Source of the DNA: MWEH01 sp035409945
Lineage (GTDB): Bacteria > Bacillota > Clostridia > Christensenellales > DTU072
Direction of reading: 5' to 3'
Length of the DNA stretch: 64,000 nt
Assembly: GCA_035409945.1 (NCBI GenBank)
Contig: DAONQC010000004.1
Coordinates: forward strand, 1 to 64,000
Below the pieces are notes generated by a model, which was not told the origin of the DNA, did not search any database, and was given only the letters and a program-made list of their open reading frames with translations. Positions 45,249 through 53,934 of the stretch are shown here, piece by piece. Numbering within the stretch: the first letter of the stretch is position 1; every line of letters starts with the position of its first letter. A program made the translations under genes and the position numbers.

Positions 45249-45415
45249 TGCTATATGTCTACTTGGTCTCAGTTCATTATCCTCCAAGAAAATACAACTT
45301 GCTAAGGCTTATATTTATTTGTTCGATTGTTAGATTATTGAATATCTACTTTGTTTCAACTCACAATCCTCAAAAAAATACATCTTACAAAGATTTGAAT
45401 ATTCGGTCTATTTTT
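45249..45415. repeat. Two diverged units about 88 bp apart
   Basis: ATATGTCTACTTGGTCTCAG at 45253 and ATATCTACTTTGTTTCAACT at 45341 start similar stretches with CATTATCCTCCAAGAAAATA against CACAATCCTCAAAAAAATAC. It lies in the gap between the PFOR and alpha/beta-hydrolase promoters. Confidence 0.75.
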
Positions 45416-45563
45416 GATAATTTAATTGAATGCAAAGAAGTTTATTTGTTTTATTTTCCATCACGAAAGTAAAAGACAAAGACTACTAAATATCGGCTAA
45501 AATGATGCAAAACTCTTCGATATGCAAAGCGTCTCTGTTTCTGTTTGCAACTCGTATTTAATT

Positions 45564-45592
45564 TTGCATATTAGGTGCAGATATTGTATAAT
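45564..45592 (+). promoter_or_regulatory. Promoter of the alpha/beta hydrolase gene
   Basis: TTGCAT (45564-45569), 17 bases, TATAAT (45587-45592). Confidence 0.6.
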
Positions 45593-45692
45593 TTGATAGG
45601 CAATACAAGGGGTACTGCTAGATTTTTATTCACTTAATTTACATTTGTTTGCGTCACCCTTGTTAGCTATATATTTTTTGGAGGAAACTACC

Positions 45693-46781
45693 GTGATTTT
45701 ATCTATTGATACAATGAAGGTCATATATATTGTGTGTGGCTGTCTCGGCGGAGCAGCTGTACTTACAGTACTAACTCTTTTACTTGCTTCATTTTTAGCA
45801 TTTCGAATGATTATCAAAGGAAAACCTGGAAAATCAGGTAAATCAATTGATAACGATGAAAAATTATTAACACAAGTTATGGGTCCTGATTACGAGGACT
45901 GGCTTAAGTTTGTGTTGGATTCAACTAAAGAATATGAAAATTTAGAAAAAACACCTGTAACAGTAACAACTTTCGACAACCTAAAATTATATGGCGATTT
46001 TGTAGCCGCGGATACAAAAAGTAATAAAACTGTTATTTGCATGCATGGATATAGATCCAATCCCAAAAATGAGTTTTCACAGATGATTCCGTTTTTAAGG
46101 AAAGCTGGTTATAACTTACTTTTTGTTAATCATAGAGCACATGGACCTAGCGAAGGTAAGTACATAGGCTTTGGCTCTTTAGATCATAAAGATGCTATCA
46201 AATGGATTGAAGCTGTAGAAGAACTTGTACCTGGAGGAGATATCTTCCTATATGGAGTTTCAATGGGAGCAGCAACTGTTATGAATGCTTGTGGACTAGA
46301 TAATCTACCATCTAGTGTTAAAGGCGCAGTGCAAGACTGTGGCTTTACTTCCCCTTGGGATGTTATAGCTTTCCAAGTAAATAGGCTTTTAAGATTTAGT
46401 TCTTTCCCACTAGTTAATGTCATAAATATGTTCTGTAAGATTTTTGCAAAATATAGTTTGAAAAAGCCTACAACCACTGAATCAGTCTCAATGTCATCGG
46501 TGCCAATTTTATTTATTCATGGTGACAACGACTTATTTGTCCCTACATACATGTCAGAAGTTAATTATAGGGCATGTACTGCTCCAAAAAGAAAACTGAT
46601 AGTTGATAACGCAGGACATGCGATGTCATATTACAAAAACCCTAGCCTATATGAAGAAACATTTCTAGCATTTTTAGAGCAATGCTCTGGTGATTCTAAC
46701 CAACTAACTTTCGAAGAACTATTATCTAGCGACTATGACGCAGATGATGAAAAAGACTACGAGCATATAAAAGATGAGTAA
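45693..46781 (+). CDS. Membrane-anchored alpha/beta hydrolase
   Basis: 362 residues from GTG 45693, eight bases after GGAGG; an ATG 16 codons upstream has no ribosome site. One N-terminal membrane helix (VIYIVCGCLGGAAVLTVLTL) is followed by a serine hydrolase domain. It has the oxyanion loop CMHGYRSNP, the nucleophile elbow YGVSMGAA, the acid HGDNDLFVP and the histidine NAGHAMSY. This is the BAAT/FrsA-like or serine aminopeptidase-like class often annotated simply as alpha/beta hydrolase. Substrate unknown. The C-terminal tail is acidic (DYDADDEKDYEHIKDE) and its coding end has been duplicated downstream. Confidence 0.87.
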   Translation: MILSIDTMKVIYIVCGCLGGAAVLTVLTLLLASFLAFRMIIKGKPGKSGKSIDNDEKLLTQVMGPDYEDWLKFVLDSTKEYENLEKTPVTVTTFDNLKLYGDFVAADTKSNKTVICMHGYRSNPKNEFSQMIPFLRKAGYNLLFVNHRAHGPSEGKYIGFGSLDHKDAIKWIEAVEELVPGGDIFLYGVSMGAATVMNACGLDNLPSSVKGAVQDCGFTSPWDVIAFQVNRLLRFSSFPLVNVINMFCKIFAKYSLKKPTTTESVSMSSVPILFIHGDNDLFVPTYMSEVNYRACTAPKRKLIVDNAGHAMSYYKNPSLYEETFLAFLEQCSGDSNQLTFEELLSSDYDADDEKDYEHIKDE

Positions 46782-46912
46782 TAACATTATGTAATATGTA
46801 TTGAACAATACTCGAGCAATCTAACCAGCTAACTTCCGAAGAACTATTCTTGAATTACTATATCGTAGATAATGAAAAAGACTACAAACACATAAAAGAG
46901 GAATAGAATTAT
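46693..46912. repeat. Duplicate of the 3' end of the alpha/beta hydrolase gene
   Basis: TCTAACCAACTAACTTTCGA at 46695 and TCTAACCAGCTAACTTCCGA at 46820 begin two copies of the last 28 codons. Both still contain GATAATGAAAAAGACTAC-like sequence, CATATAAAAGA and a stop. Confidence 0.95.
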
Positions 46913-47053
46913 ACAATTATCCATACCTAGATAATAATTTGTGCTTTTTTACGCTGTCATTTGTAATGTTATCACACTACTACGTATTTATTTAGGCTAT
47001 AATGTTGTCATAATAAAAAAATATACTCGAGAGTAATTAGGAGGATTTATAAA

Positions 47054-47359
47054 ATGGAAACAAAAGTAACAAAAGATAATTTTGAATCTGAAGTATTAAA
47101 AGCCGCAGGAACGGTACTTGTTGATTTTTATGCAGACTGGTGTGGACCTTGCAGAATGCTTGCTCCAATGCTAAGTAGTTTTGCTGAAGAGAGAAAAGAT
47201 ATTAAAGTATGTAAGGTTGATGTAGATGCAGAAAACGAACTAGCTTATGCCTATAGAGTAAATAGTATACCTACCTTAATCGTATTTAGGGACGGCCAAG
47301 TTGTACGTCAAAGAACTGGATTTTTACAAAAACAAGAACTTGCAAATCTTGTCAAATAG
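47054..47359 (+). CDS. trxA: Thioredoxin
   Basis: 101 residues, standard length, with the active site ADWCGPCRM (Cys30, Cys33), the cis-proline segment SIPTLIVF and a TGFLQKQEL tail. It reduces protein disulfides in the cytosol. The ribosome site TAGGAGG is strong. A TATAAT lies about 50 bases upstream, but I see no good -35. No thioredoxin reductase gene is nearby. Confidence 0.97.
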   Translation: METKVTKDNFESEVLKAAGTVLVDFYADWCGPCRMLAPMLSSFAEERKDIKVCKVDVDAENELAYAYRVNSIPTLIVFRDGQVVRQRTGFLQKQELANLVK

Positions 47360-47419
47360 TTAACCGCTAAAAGTTAAAAGTCTTACAATCTATTTGGTAT
47401 TTAAAATTTCATAATAACC

Positions 47420-47450
47420 AAAAAGCAGTTCCTAACCGAACTGCTTTTTT
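47420..47450. terminator. Bidirectional terminator between trxA and the Crp/Fnr gene
   Basis: AAAAAGCAGTTC pairs with GAACTGCTTTTTT around CTAACC. Confidence 0.92.
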
Positions 47451-47474
47451 AGTGTTATTTAGTTTTTTATTAGA

Positions 47475-48167
47475 CTAGACTAATTTTTTTAGTGCATTTA
47501 AATCTAGTATCGTTATTTTTCCTCTCCCTAGCTCGACAATCTCTTGACCCTCAAATTCTTTTAGTTGCCTAGAAATTACTTCTCTTGCAGAAGCTAGATT
47601 TTTTGCTATCTGTTCATGTGTTACAGATATAACTAAGTTTTTGTTTCTAGCATATTCATCGTATAAATACATGGCAACTCTTCGTTCAATACTATACGAA
47701 TGAAATTGCTCTAGTTCCCAGACTAAGTCTGAAATCCTTTGTAACAACACTTTTAAGGCAAAATTTTCAACTTCCAAATATTGTTCTTGAGCTTTTGCAA
47801 ACGCTTTTGGAAATATTTGTAATATTGTCGTTTCTTCTTCTGCCTCCATTTGGATTTCAAATGAAATAGCTGGCATAACACACCCTGCTGAAAGAGTACA
47901 AAAATCGCCATCTGTTAAATAGTAAAGTGTTATTTCCTTGCCACTATCCGCAGTTATATATGCTCTAACTCTTCCTGAAACTATATAAATACCACCGACG
48001 CACGATGAATTTGTGCTCTTTACCCCTCCACCTTTTGGATATTTTCTTTGTGTTGTAGCGTTTAAAAGTTCTACCTTAGTACTTTCATCTATTTTGTCCC
48101 AAAATGGAAACACCTCACTAAAGATTTCTTTTTTATTAATATCTAACATGCTCTTGTTTTTTGTCAT
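47475..48167 (-). CDS. Crp/Fnr family transcription regulator
   Basis: 230 residues. The cyclic-nucleotide-binding-like barrel spans about 20-140 (GGIYIVSGRVRAYITADSGK, EITLYYLTDGDFC). The winged helix spans about 165-225 (SVTHEQIAKNLASAREVISR). Three cysteines (56, 90 and 96, the latter two in FCTLSAGCV) could carry a redox or Fe-S/haem function, as in other anaerobe members, but the classic N-terminal FNR cysteine cluster is absent. The barrel lacks the usual RE-x(6)-RSA cAMP motif. Targets unknown. Confidence 0.9.
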   Translation of the reverse strand: MTKNKSMLDINKKEIFSEVFPFWDKIDESTKVELLNATTQRKYPKGGGVKSTNSSCVGGIYIVSGRVRAYITADSGKEITLYYLTDGDFCTLSAGCVMPAISFEIQMEAEEETTILQIFPKAFAKAQEQYLEVENFALKVLLQRISDLVWELEQFHSYSIERRVAMYLYDEYARNKNLVISVTHEQIAKNLASAREVISRQLKEFEGQEIVELGRGKITILDLNALKKLV

Positions 48168-48207
48168 TTTTTCACCTATTTGAACAAATTATTTAACATT
48201 AAGTATC

Positions 48208-48236
48208 ATTATATACATTTTAAAAGCCTATGTCTA
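48208..48236 (-). promoter_or_regulatory. Promoter of the Crp/Fnr regulator gene
   Basis: Minus strand TAGACA (48231-48236), 17 bases, TATAAT (48208-48213). Confidence 0.6.
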
Positions 48237-48250
48237 ATAGTGAAATAAAA

Positions 48251-48277
48251 ACCACCTACGAATCGAATGTAGGTGGT
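48251..48277 (-). terminator. Terminator downstream of the beta-propeller gene
   Basis: ACCACCTAC (48251-48259) pairs with GTAGGTGGT (48269-48277). TTTTTATTTC follows on the minus strand. Confidence 0.8.
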
Positions 48278-48354
48278 AAAAGTTTATGTTTTTTGCAACT
48301 AAATTTTATTACACAATAATTGTATCTAAGCTAATTTTCAGCAACTAGATTTTC

Positions 48355-48400
48355 TTATGTATATCGCTTACCTCTATACTCCTTTAGGACCTAGACGTTA
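48355..48400. repeat. Decayed duplicate of the 3' end of the beta-propeller gene
   Basis: CTCTATACTCCTTTAGGACC here parallels CTCTTTATGCTCCTTGAGGA at the gene end, at an offset of about 87. A further short GCAACTAAATTTTATTA/GCAACTAGATTTTCTTA duplication lies at 48296/48345. Confidence 0.65.
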
Positions 48401-48460
48401 TTATAATAATTGTTTTGCTAATCTTTGGGGACTAGAGGTTTTTAGATAACGAATATCTCT

Positions 48461-50479
48461 TTATGCTCCTTGAGGAACCGGATCGTCTCCAACTACACTA
48501 TTATTTAGCTCTTTAAAGTATTCTGCTTTATACAAATACCCATAATCATTTGTAATGTCATACACTTTAGTTTGTAAGTCTTCTACTACATAGAGTTTTG
48601 TACCGATCCTAAGTCCTCTGACTGGTGAATAGTAATAGAAATTGCTAGTGTAGTCATCACCACCAATTCTAATCTTTGCCTCTACCTTAATTTGACCAAC
48701 TCCTTCCTCATTCTCATAGAAGCTAAATACTAAAAAGTCTCTAACATCTTTATATGTGTAATAGGTTGTTACTCCATCTTGCTGTTGCACTTCAACTGGG
48801 AAAGAAATATCAAAACCAAATATGTTATTTTCTAAATCCACTAAAAATGCATGGGGGTTGTATAAAGCTTCTGCGCTTGCCCATCTTTCACCTATGACTA
48901 GTTTATGACTAATGACAGCGTCTGCACCTTCCATGTTGTATAAAACTACTTCTATGCCATTAGAAGTGCCATTTGAGTCTGTATTCATTCCTACACCAAC
49001 TGTATATTTATCGTTGATTTTATGCAGATAATATGCAACTCCATCTTTTTTAAGTCCATCTGAAATAGTAGGATTATGTGGGTCGGATAGGTTTACTTTG
49101 TATAAAGGATCTACTTGTCTGAATGTAACAATTGCACCTTCTTCTTTATCAAATCTAGCAGAATATATCCTTTCACCTGGTGCAATATTTGTAATTTTCC
49201 CAACTTCTATTAAGTTCTCGTCAAGGATAAATATATTATTGTATTGCTCAAAACCATTTTCACCATATCCTGATGTTGTCGTCGCTAGTCGTAAAAAGCC
49301 GTTATATTCATCCATTGAATACTTATTTAAAATGTATCCTTCAACCTTACCAATGCCAGCTAATTGCAAATCGTCTAGCTTGATTCTTAAGATTCTAGAA
49401 TAGTTTTTGTTATATATTACCTCTTGACGAAGTCCGTTGTGGGATACTGCCTTACCACTATCAGTGGCTGCTAAATATAGGTAATTATGGGACATATATA
49501 CAGTTTCGCCTGACCCAAAATATGATACAGATGACACTTCATTTGTTTCTAAATCAATCATTCCTACCACTGAATAATGATAATATGGAATGCCATCGAA
49601 ATAATAAATTTTATCAAGAGGCATTTCTTCAAGTTTCACATTCTCACCATTTCCAATATACATTTGCGGTAAAGTATCATACCCACTAGATGCATAACGA
49701 TAATAATAGTAAGAATAGTGATTAATAATAAAGTATAGTTTGCTCCCTTTTAAGCGCATATCCACTCTATTACCTGTAAAGATCATTTGCTTTTCTAAAA
49801 CTGGATTTGCTGGATCTTCTACATTATATATCCTTGTATCAACAGTGTTTTTATAATATCCTGCATAAGATTGATTGGCATAGTCATCAGCAGTTGGAGC
49901 CTCAGTTGGTTTTCCATTTTCATCGACATACATATAACTGTCGCAAGATATGATAAGTTTATTACCATATAGCATCATTTCGCCTACACTATATCTATTG
50001 GTTGTAAGTTTAATTTCCTTCTTAACCACCAATCCATCAGCTTGTACTTCAAGTATTACAAGGCCTCCATAACCGAGTCTATATATGTACTTACCATTTG
50101 TTTTAACTATATCAGACTCATCAATACCTTCAACTTGCACATTGGTTGTAGAATGACTTTCGTTTTGTGCAATATTAGTGGTATCTAACTCCAAACTAGG
50201 CGCACTTTTTTGCGGACCTAGGATCGTTAAATCACCAAGCAGGTTGGATGAACGCGCAGAATCTAAAGCACGAAGTGAGTCCAAAAACGAATTAACTTCT
50301 TCTTTTGTGGAAAACTGCCTAGCCTCATAGCCATTACCGGTATAAGTGATTTCTTTCATAGGCAGGTATTGTCTAAATAAGAAAAATGCTATTACTGCTA
50401 CAATTGCTACAAGAAATATGATAAGTAAAACGCGTAAAAGTTTTTTACCATCTGTTAGTCTCTTTTTTTGTGTGGTCAT
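48461..50479 (-). CDS. Membrane-anchored beta-propeller domain protein
   Basis: 672 residues. A signal-anchor helix (LLRVLLIIFLVAIVAVIAFF) is followed by an extracellular domain of the Beta_propel family. Hallmarks are TNVQVEGIDESDIVKTNGKY, YRLGYGGLVILEVQ, PANPVLEKQMIFTG and GNKLIISCDSY. The C-terminal part includes GLRIGTKLYVVEDLQTKVYD. Such proteins are found at the surface of Firmicutes and archaea; function unknown, probably binding. It has its own promoter and terminator. Its 3' end has a decayed duplicate downstream. Confidence 0.87.
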   Translation of the reverse strand: MTTQKKRLTDGKKLLRVLLIIFLVAIVAVIAFFLFRQYLPMKEITYTGNGYEARQFSTKEEVNSFLDSLRALDSARSSNLLGDLTILGPQKSAPSLELDTTNIAQNESHSTTNVQVEGIDESDIVKTNGKYIYRLGYGGLVILEVQADGLVVKKEIKLTTNRYSVGEMMLYGNKLIISCDSYMYVDENGKPTEAPTADDYANQSYAGYYKNTVDTRIYNVEDPANPVLEKQMIFTGNRVDMRLKGSKLYFIINHYSYYYYRYASSGYDTLPQMYIGNGENVKLEEMPLDKIYYFDGIPYYHYSVVGMIDLETNEVSSVSYFGSGETVYMSHNYLYLAATDSGKAVSHNGLRQEVIYNKNYSRILRIKLDDLQLAGIGKVEGYILNKYSMDEYNGFLRLATTTSGYGENGFEQYNNIFILDENLIEVGKITNIAPGERIYSARFDKEEGAIVTFRQVDPLYKVNLSDPHNPTISDGLKKDGVAYYLHKINDKYTVGVGMNTDSNGTSNGIEVVLYNMEGADAVISHKLVIGERWASAEALYNPHAFLVDLENNIFGFDISFPVEVQQQDGVTTYYTYKDVRDFLVFSFYENEEGVGQIKVEAKIRIGGDDYTSNFYYYSPVRGLRIGTKLYVVEDLQTKVYDITNDYGYLYKAEYFKELNNSVVGDDPVPQGA

Positions 50480-50535
50480 TTGACGATACCTCCCATCATT
50501 TTTTAGTATTATTCCAAATAACCTAAGTTAGATTT

Positions 50536-50564
50536 ATTATATCATTATATATTATTAAAGTAAA
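50536..50564 (-). promoter_or_regulatory. Promoter of the beta-propeller gene
   Basis: Minus strand TTTACT (50559-50564), 17 bases, TATAAT (50536-50541). Confidence 0.55.
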
Positions 50565-50678
50565 TATGTATATTTTCAATTCGTATATTTTTCCTTCAAT
50601 TTTCACATACCAACAAAATGAAATTAGTCCATTAGTTTTTTACGAGTTCATAAACCTTTGACACTTACATATACAGCT

Positions 50679-50707
50679 AAAAAGCAAGCTGTTTTAAAGC
50701 CTGCTTC
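50679..50707 (-). terminator. Terminator of the CoA-disulfide reductase fusion gene
   Basis: Minus strand AAGCAGGC pairs with GCTTGCTT (one G-U) and is followed by TTTTTAG. The rest of the 50480-50793 gap is AT-rich with no gene. Confidence 0.75.
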
Positions 50708-50793
50708 TTAAATAGTTTATATGTATCAAAACTACTACTCGTTAAATCAGTGTCGTATCTTTAGACTAGATTAATAATAGAAGTATTTTTTTA

Positions 50794-53283
50794 CTAGATA
50801 AACAATGTTGTCCCTACATTTTCGTTTGCGCTTATATACGTCGCAACACCTGCGTATTCAACGCCATCTATTAACTCTTCTTTCTTGATTCCCATTAAAT
50901 CCATGCTCATCATACAAGCAATCATCCTTACCCCTGCAGCCTTTGTAGTTTCTATCATGGTTTTAATATCATCTACATTATTTTTCTTCATAATGCTCTT
51001 TATCATAGCTCTGCCCATACCACCCATGTTCATATTGGATAGAGGAAGTTTACTTGCTCCACGTGGCATCATCTTGCCAAACATTTTCCCAATAAATCCT
51101 TTTTTAACCTTTACTTTGTTTTCCTTTCGCAGGGCGTTTAGTCCCCAGAATGTAAAGAATATGGTTACCTTTTTGCCTTGAGCTGCAGCTCCTTGCGCAA
51201 TAATCATAGCAGCTAAAGCCTTATCTAAATTGCCACTAAATAACACTAATGTTGCATTTTCCTGAAGGGAAACGCCACTTAAGTTAAGACCTGTTTCTCC
51301 ACCTTTTTCTATGGTAGCTATATACTTTCCACCTTCTGAAACCAAGCTCTTTAAGGTATGTCCATTTGTCTTTGTCCAGTTTTCTATGTCCATTAAAAAG
51401 CCACCTTCGGTTGCAGTTACTCTCAGTGTCTCACCTGGTTTTAATTCTTCCATTTTCTTAAATGTTGCCATGATTGGACCTGGGCACTGTAGTCCTGAAC
51501 AATCTAATTCTTGTACGTCTTTACTAATTGTAGCTACTTTTTTAATATCTTCTGATGATTGCATATCTCCTCCTGATTTACAAACTGCTGGCGGTTTTAG
51601 TGTACCTGATCCAACTATATATTTTAAATTTGCATATGTTGTATATCCACCAAGGACATTGTATGTATTTTTATACCCATTAGCTTCTAGAATTCTATTA
51701 GCTATATACGCCCTTAATCCCACTGCACAAAGTACATATATTGGTGCATTTTTGTCTTTAGGTAACTTATCTAAATTATCCCTCAACGTATCAACATCAA
51801 TATTTACGCTTCCTTCTAGTTTTCTTGCATCAGTTTCTGCTTTTGTTCTAACATCCAAAACATATCCACCATCTGCAATTATTTTGTCAAGATCATATAC
51901 ACTAGCAGGTTTTATTATTCCATTTTCAATATTTTCTGCTATATATCCCATAATGTTAACTGGGTCTTTTGCAGAAGATACAGGTGGTGCATAGCAAAGC
52001 TCTAAATCGCTTAAATCAAAAACTGTTCCACCAAGCCTCATGGTTGTTGCAATTACATCTATGCGTTTTTCAGTACCTTCTTTGCCAATAGCTTGTGCGC
52101 CTAGTATTTTACCACTGCCTTTTTCATATATCAGCTTTAAGGAAATTACGCTAGAACCCGGATAATATCCAGCATGATTGGAGCGATAGGAATAAATTGC
52201 TTGATAATCTATTTTTTTCTGTTTTAATGTCTTTTCATTTACGCCAGTTGAAGCAGCAATTAGTCCGAACACTTGTAAAACACTTGAAGCTTGTATTTTC
52301 ACTGGTTTGAATTTAATCCCAGAGATATCATCAGCAACAAGTTTACCTTGTCTGTTTGCACCCCAAGCAAGAGGAACTGCATAGCTAGAATCGTCTAAAG
52401 GATTAATAACTTCTATCATATCGCCTACTGCATATATATCATCTTCTACAGTGCCATCTGCGTCGAGTGCCTTAAAATTATCTTTGGTTATTACATGACC
52501 TCTAGGACCTAATTTTAAATTTGCAGACTTAGCTAGCGTGTTTTCAGGGGTTACACCTATTGCTAAAATAATGATGTCAGCTTCTAATTCTTTACCACTT
52601 TCAAGAACAACTTTTTTACCACCATCTTTAATTTCACTAACGCCATCTTCTAAAACAAGGTCTACACCATTTCTATTTAATTCGGCATGCAGAATCTGTG
52701 CCATTTCAAAATCCAGTGGCGACATAACTTGATTTAGTTTTTCTACAATTGTGACGCTTTTGCCAAGATGAGCTAAATTCTCTGCAATCTCTACACCTAT
52801 GAACCCACCACCAACTACAACGGCTTTTTGTACCGAACTAGAATCTACAAAGTCTTTAATCGCAAAGGTATCACCAACATTTCTTAGTGTAAAGACATTA
52901 GTCGCATCTTTTATACCTTTTATGTTTGGCTTTATTGGTTTTGCGCCAGTGGATAAAATCAACTTATCATAAGAAAGTTCATATTCCTTGTTTGTATTGT
53001 GGTCCAAAACTGTCACGACTTTTTTGGCTTTATCTACACTTATTACTTCGTTTTTAACTCTTGCATCTACATTAAACCGGTTCTTTAACCCTTCTACGGT
53101 CTGGACTAATAACGCTCCCTTTGACTTGATTACCTCTCCGATATAATATGGAAGACCACAATTTGCATATGAAACATAATCATCTCTTTCAAGTATGATT
53201 ATTTCTGCCTTTTCATTTAACCTTCTTAATCTTGATGCAGCTGATGCTCCACCTGCAACTCCACCAACTATAACTACTCTCAT
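50794..53283 (-). CDS. CoA-disulfide reductase fused to rhodanese, TusA and DsrE-like domains
   Basis: 829 residues in four modules. Residues 1-445: FAD/NAD(P)H reductase with GGVAGGASAASR and the catalytic SYANCGLPYYIG (Cys42), CoA-disulfide reductase type. About 455-555: rhodanese with loop CAVGLRAY. About 590-660: TusA with LDCSGLQCPGP. About 670-829: DsrE/DsrF-like domain (TLVLFSGNLDKALAAMIIAQ, MIACMMSMDLMGI). The parts make a complete sulfur relay: reduction of a per- or disulfide, then rhodanese to TusA to DsrE-like transfer. The ribosome site is GAGGAGGG. Two tandem copies of a dispersed 50-bp element lie upstream. Confidence 0.93.
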   Translation of the reverse strand: MRVVIVGGVAGGASAASRLRRLNEKAEIIILERDDYVSYANCGLPYYIGEVIKSKGALLVQTVEGLKNRFNVDARVKNEVISVDKAKKVVTVLDHNTNKEYELSYDKLILSTGAKPIKPNIKGIKDATNVFTLRNVGDTFAIKDFVDSSSVQKAVVVGGGFIGVEIAENLAHLGKSVTIVEKLNQVMSPLDFEMAQILHAELNRNGVDLVLEDGVSEIKDGGKKVVLESGKELEADIIILAIGVTPENTLAKSANLKLGPRGHVITKDNFKALDADGTVEDDIYAVGDMIEVINPLDDSSYAVPLAWGANRQGKLVADDISGIKFKPVKIQASSVLQVFGLIAASTGVNEKTLKQKKIDYQAIYSYRSNHAGYYPGSSVISLKLIYEKGSGKILGAQAIGKEGTEKRIDVIATTMRLGGTVFDLSDLELCYAPPVSSAKDPVNIMGYIAENIENGIIKPASVYDLDKIIADGGYVLDVRTKAETDARKLEGSVNIDVDTLRDNLDKLPKDKNAPIYVLCAVGLRAYIANRILEANGYKNTYNVLGGYTTYANLKYIVGSGTLKPPAVCKSGGDMQSSEDIKKVATISKDVQELDCSGLQCPGPIMATFKKMEELKPGETLRVTATEGGFLMDIENWTKTNGHTLKSLVSEGGKYIATIEKGGETGLNLSGVSLQENATLVLFSGNLDKALAAMIIAQGAAAQGKKVTIFFTFWGLNALRKENKVKVKKGFIGKMFGKMMPRGASKLPLSNMNMGGMGRAMIKSIMKKNNVDDIKTMIETTKAAGVRMIACMMSMDLMGIKKEELIDGVEYAGVATYISANENVGTTLFI

Positions 53284-53296
53284 TACACATCCCTCC

Positions 53297-53445
53297 TCAT
53301 ATAATAGTATTGTCTGAATCTAACCCAAGTGAATGGGTTTTTATATCCTATGTAATTACACTAAATTGCACTAGTGTATGTCTGCTCATATAAAAATGTT
53401 ATTTGAACTTAACCCCAGTAAATAGTTTATAACATTAGTTTGAAT
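53297..53445 (-). repeat. Promoter-proximal dispersed element, copies 2 and 3 in tandem
   Basis: On the minus strand, copy 2 reads TTCACTTGGGTTAGATTCAG then ACAATACTATTATATGAGG, ending at the ribosome site. Copy 3 reads TTTACTGGGGTTAAGTTCAA then ATAACATTTTTATATGAG. They are related to 13424-13475 and 57962-58020. The rest of the gap to 53588 is AT-rich. Confidence 0.75.
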
Positions 53446-53588
53446 CCTTCTAATATTTCCCTCTATGGTAAAAATTGCGAAAGTTCTATTTAAATACGCC
53501 TTTATTTAAATATATTAAAATAAACTAATGTTCATTTTTTATTTTACTACTTATATAATATGTAATATTGTGACAAAGTCACGCTACA

Positions 53589-53624
53589 AAAAAAAGAGCC
53601 CCTTGGCATTAAGGAACTCTTTTT
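53589..53624 (-). terminator. Terminator of the feo operon
   Basis: AAAGAG-CCTT pairs with AAGG-CTCTTT across a small internal bulge; the minus strand then has a run of T. Confidence 0.75.
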
Positions 53625-53653
53625 AAGATAAGGTGGAGATTTGAATAATTATT

Positions 53654-53881
53654 TTATTTAATTTCTTTTTGTGCGATTTCTTCTTGCTGTATATTTTCTT
53701 TTTGAGAAGCGCATTTATTAGCGTGTATACAGCCTGCACAACCACTTGAGTTTAAACAACCGCAGGATGTTACTGTTTTACCAGACTTCTTTGCTAGTAT
53801 TCTATGTAGTATAGTACCACCTATTGTTGCTACAACAAACAAAGATGCTAATACTATTACTATAATTTCAACTGTCTGCAT
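53654..53881 (-). CDS. FeoB-associated Cys-rich membrane protein
   Basis: 75 residues: one N-terminal membrane helix (IIVIVLASLFVVATIGGTIL), then a cysteine-rich stretch (SCGCLNSSGCAGCIHANKC). This is the small protein that often follows feoB in Firmicutes. Its role is unproven; it may bind iron or act as an FeoC substitute. It starts 53 bases after feoB with a GAGGA site and is the last gene of the operon. Confidence 0.9.
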   Translation of the reverse strand: MQTVEIIVIVLASLFVVATIGGTILHRILAKKSGKTVTSCGCLNSSGCAGCIHANKCASQKENIQQEEIAQKEIK

Positions 53882-53934
53882 TTGTTAATCCTCAACTTTC
53901 ATTAATAAAGGTATGCTCCATAAACAGCTTAAAC

